A DNA stretch of 19,732 nucleotides from Ventricola sp051883735 (lineage in GTDB: Bacteria > Bacillota > Clostridia > Christensenellales > Aristaeellaceae): positions 1 through 19,732 of the forward strand of contig JBJEUH010000127.1 of NCBI GenBank assembly GCA_051883735.1, in the 5' to 3' direction. A program made the position numbers and the translations under genes. A model generated the notes under the pieces. The model ran no database searches, was not told where the DNA came from, and saw only the letters and a list, made by a program, of their open reading frames with translations. Shown piece by piece: positions 7,696 through 14,638 of this stretch (positions within the stretch are counted from its first letter, which is position 1; the number at the start of each line of letters is the position of its first letter).

Positions 7696-7735
7696 AAAAT
7701 CGCCTTCAGACGGAATGACGTCCGAAGGCGATTTT
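7696..7735. terminator. Long hairpin, terminator-like in both directions
   Basis: AAAATCGCCTTC (7696-7707) pairs perfectly with GAAGGCGATTTT (7724-7735). Past one mismatch, GACG (7709-7712) pairs with CGTC (7719-7722) around loop GAATGA. The terminal A and T runs make it a plausible bidirectional terminator, able to end radA readthrough (+) and possibly transcripts from the merR side (-). Confidence 0.7.
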
Positions 7736-7811
7736 GATTTTCAGCCTGATACTATTCAACGCATCATACGATTCTCAAATCAATTCGGGCCCGTTTCAAG
7801 CATCGTTGACG

Positions 7812-7847
7812 GAATCGCAATAGTCGCCTTCGGCTCCGCTGCGATTC
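7812..7847. repeat. Inverted repeat with 20-base loop
   Basis: GAATCGCA (7812-7819) and TGCGATTC (7840-7847) are complementary over 8 bp, enclosing CGCCTTCGGC. The latter resembles the stem bases of the 7696-7735 hairpin, hinting at shared origin. Confidence 0.4.
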
Positions 7848-7877
7848 TTGCCTTTCATGCTTCGCTCATGTGGAACG

Positions 7878-7926
7878 TTAGGGCTGCTGCCCTAAAACCT
7901 GCTCGGGGACATCGTCCCCGAACCCC
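7878..7926 (-). repeat. Two-hairpin repeat, copy B (inverted relative to copy A)
   Basis: Read on the minus strand from 7926: GGGGT, an 8-bp stem with loop GAT (TCGGGGAC with GTCCCCGA, 7921-7903), the linker GCAGG (7902-7898), two bases, then a 7-bp stem (TTAGGGC with GCCCTAA, 7895-7878) with a four-base loop. The plan and linkers match copy A while four of the eight pairs in the first stem differ, each still paired. Confidence 0.75.
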
Positions 7927-7958
7927 TTCTTCGCTTCGCGCGCTTGAAAAAAGGCGGC

Positions 7959-8768
7959 TTACAGAACCGGCACGATCAGCTCGGAGAACTGCCGCTGCTG
8001 GCCGTTTTCATCCACATGCCAGGAGTACTGGCGGGTGTAGCCCTCGCAGACGGGCGTGAGGCCCTGCTCCTTCAGATAGGCCTGCATGCGCGCAATGACC
8101 GGCAACAGGGACGTGCGCTGCGGCGGGCGCAGGTCAAAGAGCATGCGCACCGTGCGCGGGCCGGCGCTCATGCGCATCTGGGAAAAGTCCGCATGGATCA
8201 GCGCAGCAAACTCCGCCGGCGCGCAGATGCCGGTGCGCGTGGGCGTATCCCCGCCGGTCAGGCGCGCCAGCGGCACGATGGTGCAGTAGCTGGAAAGCGG
8301 AAGCGCCTCGATCAGATCCTTGAGCAGCGGCGATTTCGGCACGCTCGCCCACAGCGCGGCGACGGAGTCAAAGTCCACCAGATATGCCGCGCAGCCCTGA
8401 TCCATGCGCGGCTGCATCAGCAGGCGCTCGTGATCGCGCAGCAGGTCGGTGCAGCGGGTCAGGCGGCTGCTGATGGCGCTGGCCTGCGAGATCTGCTCGC
8501 CCAGCTGGACGCGCTTTTCGTCCATCATGCCGATCAGCTCGTCGAGCTGAACGCCGGTCTTGAGCACGCGCCGGATCTCGTCGAGCGAGAAGCCCTGGCG
8601 CTGCAGGCTCTTGATGATGCCCAGCACCTGCACATCCTGGATGGAGAACTTGCGAAAGCCGCTGGACGCCGTGCGGTCCGGCGTGAGCAGGCCCTTCTCC
8701 TCGTAATAGCGCAGCGCTTCCGGCGTGAGCCCATAGGCGATGGAGAGCGCGCTGATGGATATCTTCAT
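7959..8768 (-). CDS. MerR-family transcriptional regulator with GyrI-like effector domain
   Basis: The 269-residue protein has a MerR winged helix-turn-helix at residues 1-70, seen in ISALSIAYGLTPEALRYYEE, KGLLTPDRT, SGFRKFSIQDVQVLGIIKSL and GFSLDEIRRVL. A long helix to about residue 115 is the usual dimerising coiled coil. The C-terminal part (about 120-269, ending FSELIVPVL) has the pattern of GyrI/BmrR-type small-molecule binding domains. No paired metal-binding cysteines are seen, so a drug- or metabolite-responsive activator is more likely than a metal sensor; that is inference. The ATG at 8768 has GGAGG six bases upstream, and a longer in-frame version would cover the promoter and leader. 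No efflux pump or other obvious target is adjacent, so the regulon is unknown and autoregulation possible. Confidence 0.9.
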   Translation of the reverse strand: MKISISALSIAYGLTPEALRYYEEKGLLTPDRTASSGFRKFSIQDVQVLGIIKSLQRQGFSLDEIRRVLKTGVQLDELIGMMDEKRVQLGEQISQASAISSRLTRCTDLLRDHERLLMQPRMDQGCAAYLVDFDSVAALWASVPKSPLLKDLIEALPLSSYCTIVPLARLTGGDTPTRTGICAPAEFAALIHADFSQMRMSAGPRTVRMLFDLRPPQRTSLLPVIARMQAYLKEQGLTPVCEGYTRQYSWHVDENGQQRQFSELIVPVL

Positions 8769-8870
8769 GGGCAACCTCCGCGATTGTTGGCTGTACTGAG
8801 GGCACCGGATCGATTGAAGACCCAAACCAGGTTGGCATTCCGGCGGCATGAGGACGGCGGCAAAATGGAC

Positions 8871-8880
8871 ATATGCATAT
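8871..8880. promoter_or_regulatory. Palindrome in the merR leader, possible operator
   Basis: ATATGCATAT is a perfect 10-bp palindrome, with outer GG/CC matches after two mismatches on each side, lying about 10-20 bases downstream of the predicted transcription start of the MerR gene. Confidence 0.3.
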
Positions 8881-8895
8881 TGCCTGGATAAATAC

Positions 8896-8924
8896 AGTGT
8901 ACTTGAATAAGAAGAAAAAATCAA
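8896..8924 (-). promoter_or_regulatory. Promoter of the MerR regulator gene
   Basis: On the minus strand TTGATT (8924-8919) and TACACT (8901-8896) are exactly 17 bases apart, with a T-rich spacer. The normal spacing differs from the 19-20 bases of classical MerR-activated promoters. The leader is about 120 bases. Confidence 0.65.
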
Positions 8925-8962
8925 TCCCCGATTTGCACAGGTCATTGAATCGCGCAGAACAA

Positions 8963-9000
8963 GCGCGCCTCCCCCGCAATGCTCTGCGGAGGAGGCGCGC
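8963..9000 (-). terminator. Terminator after the YkuD-like gene
   Basis: GCGCGCCTCC (8963-8972) pairs with GGAGGCGCGC (8991-9000); past one c/a mismatch, CCGCA (8974-8978) pairs with TGCGG (8985-8989) around a six-base loop. On the minus strand it lies 17 bases after the stop codon, followed by TTGTTCT, a weak U-tract. Confidence 0.75.
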
Positions 9001-9017
9001 CTTTATGCCATTAGGGA

Positions 9018-10502
9018 TCAGTTGCTGGAGACCGGCACGTCGGTGCGCGGCTTGTCGTCAAAGATCAGCACCTTGACCTTCTTGTTGTCGTCGGTCATCT
9101 TCCAGATCCACTCGGCGTTGATGCCGCCGTCGGTGGAGGCGTCATGCGCGATGCAGACGGTGCCGCGGGTCGCCTTCGTCCCCAGGCTGTCCGCCAGCTC
9201 CAGGAACTTGGTGCCGTTCTTCTTGGTGGTCGGCACCTCGGCGAGGTAATAGCTGCCGTTGATGCGGATGGTGTACTTGGTGTAGCCCATGCCGTAGTAC
9301 TCGTAGGAGCCGCGGCGGGTGACGAGAATGAACTCGCCGGCCGGGGTCTCGCGGTGCGGATACTTCGGCGTGGCCAGACCGGTGCTCACCTTGCAGGAGC
9401 CCAGGCGCGCGCCGTCCTTGTAGATGGTCAGGGTCTGAGCGGCCTTGTCGATCACGATGCCGTAGTTGGGATTCGGCTCCACGACGCGGAGCTTGTCGGT
9501 CTTGATGTAGCCGCGCACGAACGCGCCGTCCTCGTTGCGGAAGGCCTCGACGAGGGACCAGCCGTCATCGCGGGACTTGATCACATTGAGGCCCTGGGAA
9601 ATGCCGGAGACGGTGCCCAGCTTCTTGCGGCTGCTCTCGGGCGAATCGTAGATGTAAGCGGATTCGCTCTCGCCCACGTCCACGCCCGTCATCGTGCGGG
9701 TCAGCGCGGCCCAGATCTCCGCTTCGGTCGCGTCGGCAGTCAGGCCCCAGTAGCCGGCGTCGGTCTGCACGGCGGCGTCGCTCACGCCCACGCCGATCAG
9801 CAGACCCTCGTCGCCCATGACGTAGGTTCCCTCGGTGTACTGCATCTCATCAGACGACGTGGCTGCGACAGTCGTCTTGGGTGCGGCGGTCGCTGCGGGC
9901 GCAGCAGTCGCTGCAGGCGCGCTCTCGGCGGCGGAAGTATCGGAAGCGTCAGAAGCATCAGAAGCGTCGGAAGTATCGGAAGCGTCGGCAACGACGGTCT
10001 GCTCCACAGCTTCGACGGGGATGGGCTCGCCGGACGCGGCAGCCTTGCGGCTGGCAGCGGCCATAGCGGCTGCCTCCGGGTCGGAGTTTTCCAGAATCTT
10101 GAGCTCCTTGGTGATGGTCTTGGAAGCCACGCCGTACTGGCTCGCCATGTCGGCGCTGACGGTGTAGAGGCCGGGCGCGAGCAGATCGCCGTTGTCGTCG
10201 ACGGCATAAAAGTCCAGGCTGGTGGCGTTGGAATGGATCTCCTGATTCTGGGCAATCGTCAGCGCGATGCTGCCGCTCTCGTCCAGCAGATACAGATTGA
10301 GGAATCCGGGAAGGCTCGTCTTGATGTCGATGTTGCTCATGTTGCCGCTCTCCACGCCGCCCGTGGAGACATATGTGAAGGAGATGGTCGGCACCTCGGT
10401 GAAGGTCTTGCCCGGGGTCTTGGTGGCGGCGAAGGCGGCGGAAGCCGTGCACACCAGAAGGAGGCACAGGAGCAGAGCCGACATACGGCGGAGATATTTC
10501 AT
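9018..10502 (-). CDS. Secreted SH3-YkuD protein, probably catalytically inactive L,D-transpeptidase homologue
   Basis: The 494-residue product has a signal peptide (cleavage about residue 25, after AFA) and a beta-rich N-terminal domain (28-138). Next comes a low-complexity Ser/Asp/Ala/Pro linker (about 170-217, repeats of DAS and APAAT), an SH3-like domain (about 279-340, YIYDSPES to GYIKTDKL) and a YkuD-like C-terminal domain (about 345-482). YkuD enzymes cross-link peptidoglycan with a Cys in SHGC(V/I)R and a nearby His. Here that motif reads TRGTVCIA (445-452), so His becomes Arg and the catalytic Cys becomes Thr. The upstream strand that I recall as LHEVP in relatives reads LAEVP (420-424). 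A wall-binding pseudoenzyme or changed chemistry is inferred; Cys450, two positions on, could be an alternative nucleophile. The ATG at 10502 has AAGGAG 11 bases upstream. Confidence 0.85.
   Translation of the reverse strand: MKYLRRMSALLLCLLLVCTASAAFAATKTPGKTFTEVPTISFTYVSTGGVESGNMSNIDIKTSLPGFLNLYLLDESGSIALTIAQNQEIHSNATSLDFYAVDDNGDLLAPGLYTVSADMASQYGVASKTITKELKILENSDPEAAAMAAASRKAAASGEPIPVEAVEQTVVADASDTSDASDASDASDTSAAESAPAATAAPAATAAPKTTVAATSSDEMQYTEGTYVMGDEGLLIGVGVSDAAVQTDAGYWGLTADATEAEIWAALTRTMTGVDVGESESAYIYDSPESSRKKLGTVSGISQGLNVIKSRDDGWSLVEAFRNEDGAFVRGYIKTDKLRVVEPNPNYGIVIDKAAQTLTIYKDGARLGSCKVSTGLATPKYPHRETPAGEFILVTRRGSYEYYGMGYTKYTIRINGSYYLAEVPTTKKNGTKFLELADSLGTKATRGTVCIAHDASTDGGINAEWIWKMTDDNKKVKVLIFDDKPRTDVPVSSN
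9933..9986. repeat. Tandem 9-bp repeat inside the YkuD-like gene
   Basis: Six consecutive 9-base units of the form (A/G)GAAG(C/T)(A/G)TC run without gap and encode the Asp-Ala-Ser/Asp-Thr-Ser linker. Units are a multiple of three, so copy-number change would alter linker length without shifting the frame. Confidence 0.75.
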
Positions 10503-10571
10503 ATTCAGGTGAACTCCTTTCGGAATGCGCCGGCGGCACTTCACAGCGGGCCGACGGCGATTCGATCATCA

Positions 10572-10577
10572 ATTATA
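10572..10577 (-). promoter_or_regulatory. Probable -10 box for the YkuD-like gene
   Basis: A perfect TATAAT on the minus strand (10577-10572) lies 70 bases before the start codon. No good -35 box is seen 16-18 bases upstream, so it may need an activator or an alternative sigma factor, or be weak. Confidence 0.45.
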
Positions 10578-10666
10578 CGTGCTCATTACTTGACTACCAT
10601 CATACCGCAAAACGGGCGCGGATGCAAGAGAAAAGGCGGAAGAAGCGCTTTATTTGGCGCGCCTTC

Positions 10667-10695
10667 TTGACGCGGCAGGGAGCGCATGGTACGAT
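10667..10695 (+). promoter_or_regulatory. Promoter of the nuclease-helicase-ABC operon
   Basis: TTGACG (10667-10672) and TACGAT (10690-10695) are 17 bases apart. Transcription would start near 10702, just before the ribosome binding site at 10711. An in-frame ATG at 10686 lies inside this promoter, which argues for the GTG start at 10725. Confidence 0.65.
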
Positions 10696-10724
10696 ACGGA
10701 GGATTCGGAAGGGAGGCGTTTGCC

Positions 10725-11099
10725 GTGTGCGACGAGGAAATGCAGCGCGTGGCGGACGCGCTGGGAACGATCCGCTGCGGCGCGAGCGCCACGGAGGAGG
10801 AGCTGCATGCCCAGGTGGCGCAGGCGCTCCGTGCGGCGGGCGTTGAGGCGGCGCATGAGGCGCGCCTGGCGCCGCGCTGCCGGATTGACTTTCTGGCGGG
10901 CGGCGTCGGCATTGAGATCAAGAAGAAGCGGCCCGAGCGCGCGAAGCTGATCGCACAGCTGGCGCGCTATGCGGCGTGCCCACAGGTGCGCGCGCTGATC
11001 GTCGTCGCGCCCCGGGGCGTGGACCTGCCCGGGCGGATCGGCGCAAAGCCGGTCGCCATGTTCGCGCTGGAGCGGCTGTGGGGCATCAGCCTGCCGTGA
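10725..11099 (+). CDS. Small PD-(D/E)XK nuclease-like protein
   Basis: This 124-residue protein shows the core of the PD-(D/E)XK nuclease fold. It has an N-terminal helix with E26 (TEEELHAQVAQAL), the metal-binding D55 in RIDFLAG, the E64-x-K66 pair in GIEIKKK, and the following helix QLARY (Q78, Y82) before a hydrophobic strand ALIVVAP. Such minimal domains occur as VRR-NUC-type, Holliday-junction or Vsr-like nucleases and as stand-alone partners of helicases. I choose GTG at 10725 because GGGAGG sits eight bases before it, while an upstream ATG at 10686 overlaps the promoter. The SNF2 helicase gene starts 24 bp after its stop, so the two are co-transcribed and probably act together on DNA. 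The fold assignment rests on motif spacing only; the substrate is unknown. Confidence 0.75.
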   Translation: MCDEEMQRVADALGTIRCGASATEEELHAQVAQALRAAGVEAAHEARLAPRCRIDFLAGGVGIEIKKKRPERAKLIAQLARYAACPQVRALIVVAPRGVDLPGRIGAKPVAMFALERLWGISLP

Positions 11100-11123
11100 A
11101 TACTGAGGAAGGGAGAGCGCACC

Positions 11124-12857
11124 GTGACGGAGGAAGAAAAAAGCAGCCTGCCCGGCTATCTGCGGGACGCGCCGCAGACGGGGCATGCGTACGGCACGCT
11201 CTCCTATAACAGACGGAGCAAGTGCTGGACGATCAGGGGCGAGCCGTGCGTGACGGAGATGGCCAAGCGGCTGTTCCCCGGCAGCGCCAGAAAGCGCGGC
11301 GAGGCGCGCTTCACCGCGAACCGGCGCATCATCGGCGAGGTGAACTGGCTGATGCAGCGCTACCCGCTGGAGGTGGCTCCGCGCGACCGGGCGCTGTGGG
11401 AGAAGTCGCTCGATCAGGCGCGGGCGCATGCGCTCAGCCGCGAGGCGGCGCTCCGCCTGCCGCTGCGCAGCAGCCCGCCCGAGGGGACGTTTGCCGGAGA
11501 GCTGCGGGAATTCCAGAAGGAGGGTCTGTCCTTCCTGCTGGCCAACGAGCGCACGCTGCTGGCGGACGAGATGGGCCTGGGCAAGACGGTGCAGGCGCTG
11601 GCCTGCCTGGCGGCGACGGGGGACATGCCCGCGCTGCTGGTGGTGCCGCCGCATCTGATGCGCAACTGGGAGAATGAAGTGCGCCGGTTCCTGCGCGTAA
11701 GCGGCGCAGAGCCGCGCGTGTGCGTGATCCGGGGCCTGACGCCCTACGCGCTGCCGCCGGCGGACGTCTACATCATTCACTACCTGCTCCTGCGCGGCTG
11801 GAAGACGGCGCTGCCCGGGATGGGCTTTCGCGCGGTGATCTTTGATGAGATTCAGGAGCTGCGCCGCGCGGGCACGGAGAAGTACTCCGCGGCCAGCCTG
11901 CTGGCGGAGCGCTGCGAGCGGGTGATCGGGCTGTCCGGCACGCCGATCTACAACCGGGGCGCGGAGATCTGGAACGTCGTCAACATCCTCGACTTCCACT
12001 GCCTGGGCGACTGGGAGAGCTTCACGCGCGAGTGGTGCGACGGCTATGGCAACCACATCGTGCGCGACCCGGCGCTGCTGGGCGAGCACCTGCGCCGCGA
12101 GGGCCTGATCCTGCGGCGGACGAAGCAGGAGGTGCTCTCCGAGCTGCCGCCCAAGCGCAGGCTGGTGCAGGAGATCGATTCGGACGACCGGGTCTACCGC
12201 GAGCTGATGCGCCCGGTGATCGAGATGCTGGGCAGCCTGCGGGCGCTGCACCCGGACGCGAAGGAGCGCGCGCTGCTGGAGGAGCGCATCAGCACGGGCG
12301 AGCGCCAGGCGACGGGCATCGCAAAAGCGCCGTTTGTCGCGGCGTTTGTGCGCGCGCTGCTGGACAGCGACGAGCGCGTGCTGCTCTTCGCGCATCACCA
12401 CGCGGTGATGGATATCTATAAGAAGGAACTGGCACCCTACAAGCCCGTCTTCATCACCGGCCGGGAGAGCACGGCGGCCAAGGACGCGGCGGTGGAGCGG
12501 TTCATGGGCGGCGGCACCAACCTGTGCGTGATCTCGCTGCGCTCGGCGGCGGGCCTTAACCTGCAGCGGGCGAGCTGCGTGGTCTTCGGCGAGCTCGACT
12601 GGTCGCCCGCGGTGCACTCCCAGGCGGAGGACCGCGCGCACCGGATGGGGCAGAAGGACTCGATCCTGTGCTACTATCTGGTCGCGCCGCAGGGATCGGA
12701 CCGCGACATGCAGGACGCGCTGGGCCTGAAGGTGAGCCAGTTCGTGCAGCTGATGGGCGACAAGGCGCCGGACATGGACGACGTTCAGCAGGCGCAGCGC
12801 GCGGCCAAGCGGCATATCGAGCGGATGCTGGAGCGGTACGGCGGGGATAAGCAATAA
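11124..12857 (+). CDS. SNF2-family DEAD/DEAH-type DNA translocase (SMARCAL1/HepA-like)
   Basis: The 577-residue protein contains both RecA-like lobes of a superfamily 2 SNF2 ATPase that moves along double-stranded DNA. Visible motifs are FQKEG (130-134), Walker A DEMGLGKT (148-155), the Walker B box DEIQ (241-244) in place of DEAH, GLSGTP (269-274), and motif VI QAEDRAHRMGQ (500-510). The first ~115 residues precede the ATPase and show no family I recognise; they include a basic stretch and could bind DNA or the nuclease. It starts with GTG at 11124, with GGGAG eight bases upstream. It lies between the small nuclease gene (24 bp gap) and an ABC exporter gene (21 bp gap). RapA-like RNA polymerase recycling, fork remodelling or a nuclease-coupled repair or defence role are all possible; the length resembles compact phage or bacterial SMARCAL1-like proteins. 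Confidence 0.92.
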   Translation: MTEEEKSSLPGYLRDAPQTGHAYGTLSYNRRSKCWTIRGEPCVTEMAKRLFPGSARKRGEARFTANRRIIGEVNWLMQRYPLEVAPRDRALWEKSLDQARAHALSREAALRLPLRSSPPEGTFAGELREFQKEGLSFLLANERTLLADEMGLGKTVQALACLAATGDMPALLVVPPHLMRNWENEVRRFLRVSGAEPRVCVIRGLTPYALPPADVYIIHYLLLRGWKTALPGMGFRAVIFDEIQELRRAGTEKYSAASLLAERCERVIGLSGTPIYNRGAEIWNVVNILDFHCLGDWESFTREWCDGYGNHIVRDPALLGEHLRREGLILRRTKQEVLSELPPKRRLVQEIDSDDRVYRELMRPVIEMLGSLRALHPDAKERALLEERISTGERQATGIAKAPFVAAFVRALLDSDERVLLFAHHHAVMDIYKKELAPYKPVFITGRESTAAKDAAVERFMGGGTNLCVISLRSAAGLNLQRASCVVFGELDWSPAVHSQAEDRAHRMGQKDSILCYYLVAPQGSDRDMQDALGLKVSQFVQLMGDKAPDMDDVQQAQRAAKRHIERMLERYGGDKQ

Positions 12858-12878
12858 GGCAACAGAGGAGAAAACGAT

Positions 12879-14534
12879 ATGAAACGGCGGACGGTGCTCT
12901 CCATGATCGGGGAGCAGAAGGGACAGGCGGCGCTGTGGCTGCTGCTGAGCGCGGGCATCGGCTTTTTTGCGCCGCTCAAATCGTTCATCCTGCAATGGAT
13001 CATCGATTCAAAGACGGTTGAGCATGCGCTCATGTGCCTGCTGGCCGGCGTGGCGATCACGGCGGCCAGCCATGCGTTCGAGCTCTCCTGCCGCTCGGCC
13101 TTCACAAAGCTGGCGTGCGGGGCGATGGACGGCATCCGCCGGCGCGTGATGAAGGGCGTCCTGGCGCGCTCCATGGAGCAGGCGCAGCGCGAGGAGGACG
13201 CGGCCTATCTGTCCGCGCTGACGACGGACATGCGCACGCTGTATGACGAATGCTTCACGCCGCTGTTCAACATCGTGTTCTGGGGCGCGATTCTGCTGTG
13301 TGCGATCGGGATGTACCTGTTCGTCAGCCCGGCGCTGCTGCTCATCGTGGCGGTGATGAGCGTGCCGCCGCTGGTTCTGCCCCGGCTGCTCAACCGGCGG
13401 CTGGCGAGGGCGCGCGGAGCGTTTTCCGGCGAGATGGCGCGCTATACGCAGCGCGTGAAGGAGACGCTGGCGGGCTTTGAGACCATCCGTCTCTTCGGAT
13501 GCGAGGCGCGCTATGAGGCGGCGCATGAGGATGCGTCCGCGCAGAATGCGGCGAGCGAGCGCCGCGTGCAGCAGAGCGTGAATGAGACGATCGTCGCCTC
13601 CTCCCTTCTGGCGAACGGCACGTTCATCGTGATTCTGTTCTTCGGCATGCTGCAGGTCTTTTCGGGGAAGATCAGCATGGGCTATATGGTAACGGCGTCG
13701 CAGCTGGCGAACTTCATCATCCAGCCATGCCAGTACATCTCGCAGAATGTGGCGCGCCTGCGCTCGACAAAGGGCATCCGCGCGCGCATGGAAGCGCTGA
13801 TGGAGGAGAGGACGGCGCAGGCGGAGGACGGCGGCACAGGCCTGCCGGAGGACGGCAGCGTGGTCTGCGAGGGCGTGGTGTTTTCCTATCCGGATACGGA
13901 CAGACGCGTGCTCGACGGACTGACGCTTGCGGTCGGGGATCGGGAAAAGACGGCGCTTGTCGGCGTGAGCGGCTGCGGCAAATCGACGCTGGCCAAGCTC
14001 CTGTGCCGGTATTACGGGACGTATGGAGGAAGCATCCGCGTGGGCGGCGCGGAGCTCAGCGGGATTGCGCGGGAAGCGCTGCTGCGCCATGTCGGCTATA
14101 TCAGCCAGAGGACGTTTCTGTTTGACGACACGATCCGCCACAACATCAGCCTCTATGAGCCGTTCACGCAGGCGCAGATGGACGAGGCGATCCGGCTGTC
14201 GGGGCTGGCGGAGTATATCGCCTCGCTGCCGGAGGGGCTGGACACGCGCATTGCAGAAAACGGCAGAAATCTCTCGGGCGGCCAGGCGCAGCGCATCGGC
14301 ATTGCGCGCGCGGCGATCCGCGGATACCGGGTGATTCTGGCGGACGAGATCACGGCCAGCCTGGACGAGGCGACGTCGCAGCAGGTGATGGACAACCTGC
14401 TGAATATGAATGCGACGGTGATCGCCATTACGCATGACACGCAGGGCGAATTCATGAAGCGGTTTGACAGCGTCTATCGCATGGAGGACGGAAAGGCGAA
14501 AAGGCAGCCGCAATCGGATTTTGCACGCATTTAA
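12879..14534 (+). CDS. ABC exporter, fused permease and ATPase
   Basis: This 551-residue half-transporter has an N-terminal transmembrane domain with about five to six segments (roughly residues 17-40, 50-68, 127-148, 150-168, 238-260 and 265-283) and a C-terminal ATPase. The ATPase has Walker A GVSGCGKST (362-370), the Q-loop YISQ (Q410), signature LSGGQ (465-469), Walker B RVILADE (484-490), SLDE D-loop and the switch histidine in ITHD (H519). All catalytic elements are present, so it should be active as a homodimer, or as a heterodimer if a partner exists elsewhere. Such exporters move peptides, lipids or drugs. GAGGAG lies eight bases before the ATG, and the gene is 21 bp after the helicase gene, so it is probably the third gene of that transcript; whether this is functional or incidental is unclear. 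Confidence 0.93.
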   Translation: MKRRTVLSMIGEQKGQAALWLLLSAGIGFFAPLKSFILQWIIDSKTVEHALMCLLAGVAITAASHAFELSCRSAFTKLACGAMDGIRRRVMKGVLARSMEQAQREEDAAYLSALTTDMRTLYDECFTPLFNIVFWGAILLCAIGMYLFVSPALLLIVAVMSVPPLVLPRLLNRRLARARGAFSGEMARYTQRVKETLAGFETIRLFGCEARYEAAHEDASAQNAASERRVQQSVNETIVASSLLANGTFIVILFFGMLQVFSGKISMGYMVTASQLANFIIQPCQYISQNVARLRSTKGIRARMEALMEERTAQAEDGGTGLPEDGSVVCEGVVFSYPDTDRRVLDGLTLAVGDREKTALVGVSGCGKSTLAKLLCRYYGTYGGSIRVGGAELSGIAREALLRHVGYISQRTFLFDDTIRHNISLYEPFTQAQMDEAIRLSGLAEYIASLPEGLDTRIAENGRNLSGGQAQRIGIARAAIRGYRVILADEITASLDEATSQQVMDNLLNMNATVIAITHDTQGEFMKRFDSVYRMEDGKAKRQPQSDFARI

Positions 14535-14557
14535 CGGAAGATTCCGAAGGGTTTTCC

Positions 14558-14585
14558 TTGAATAGCCGGCCATCTCTGCTATAAT
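14558..14585 (+). promoter_or_regulatory. Promoter of the 5'-nucleotidase gene
   Basis: TTGAAT (14558-14563) and a perfect TATAAT (14580-14585) are 16 bases apart. The predicted start near 14592 is followed at once by a 7-bp hairpin (CCGGAAT at 14597-14603, ATTCCGG at 14608-14614, loop GGGG), which may stabilise the mRNA 5' end. Confidence 0.75.
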
Positions 14586-14638
14586 GAAAGCAGAAACCGG
14601 AATGGGGATTCCGGGAAAAGAAAAAGGAGGCTTTCAAG

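Larger units (their letters stand above)
7397..7958. other. Hairpin-rich intergenic region without a credible gene
   Basis: Short open frames here lack ribosome binding sites and coding-like composition. The DNA is rich in inverted repeats: two hairpins at 7447-7492, a nested hairpin at 7518-7555, a 6-bp stem with a three-base loop at 7601-7615, a long terminator-like hairpin at 7696-7735, GAATCGCA/TGCGATTC at 7812-7847, and two more hairpins at 7878-7921. It may hold degenerate small mobile repeats, radA 3' processing signals or an unrecognised structured RNA; the sequence does not decide between these. Confidence 0.6.

Noticed and set aside
7442..7926. CRISPR array or classical insertion sequence
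   Set aside because: The hairpins are not regularly spaced identical repeats, there are no cas genes, and no transposase frame lies between the inverted copies.
10590..10620. TTGACT at 10590 on the + strand as a -35 box for the nuclease operon
   Set aside because: No -10 box follows at 16-18 bases, whereas 10667-10695 gives a properly spaced pair.
10686..10724. Upstream ATG extending the nuclease-like protein by 13 residues
   Set aside because: The extension overlaps the -10 box and lacks a ribosome binding site; GTG at 10725 has GGGAGG at good spacing.
10650..12995. 781-codon minus-strand open frame opposite the nuclease and helicase genes
   Set aside because: It is Arg/His/Gln-rich and antisense to a gene with all SNF2 motifs; an artefact of GC-rich codon bias.
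10725..14534. Prophage or integrative element suggested by nuclease and SNF2 helicase
   Set aside because: No structural phage genes, integrase, attachment repeats or composition change accompany them; GC matches the chromosome.
14535..14557. Terminator directly after the ABC exporter gene
   Set aside because: Only short GGAA/TTCC complementarity is present with no stable stem, so I do not call one.
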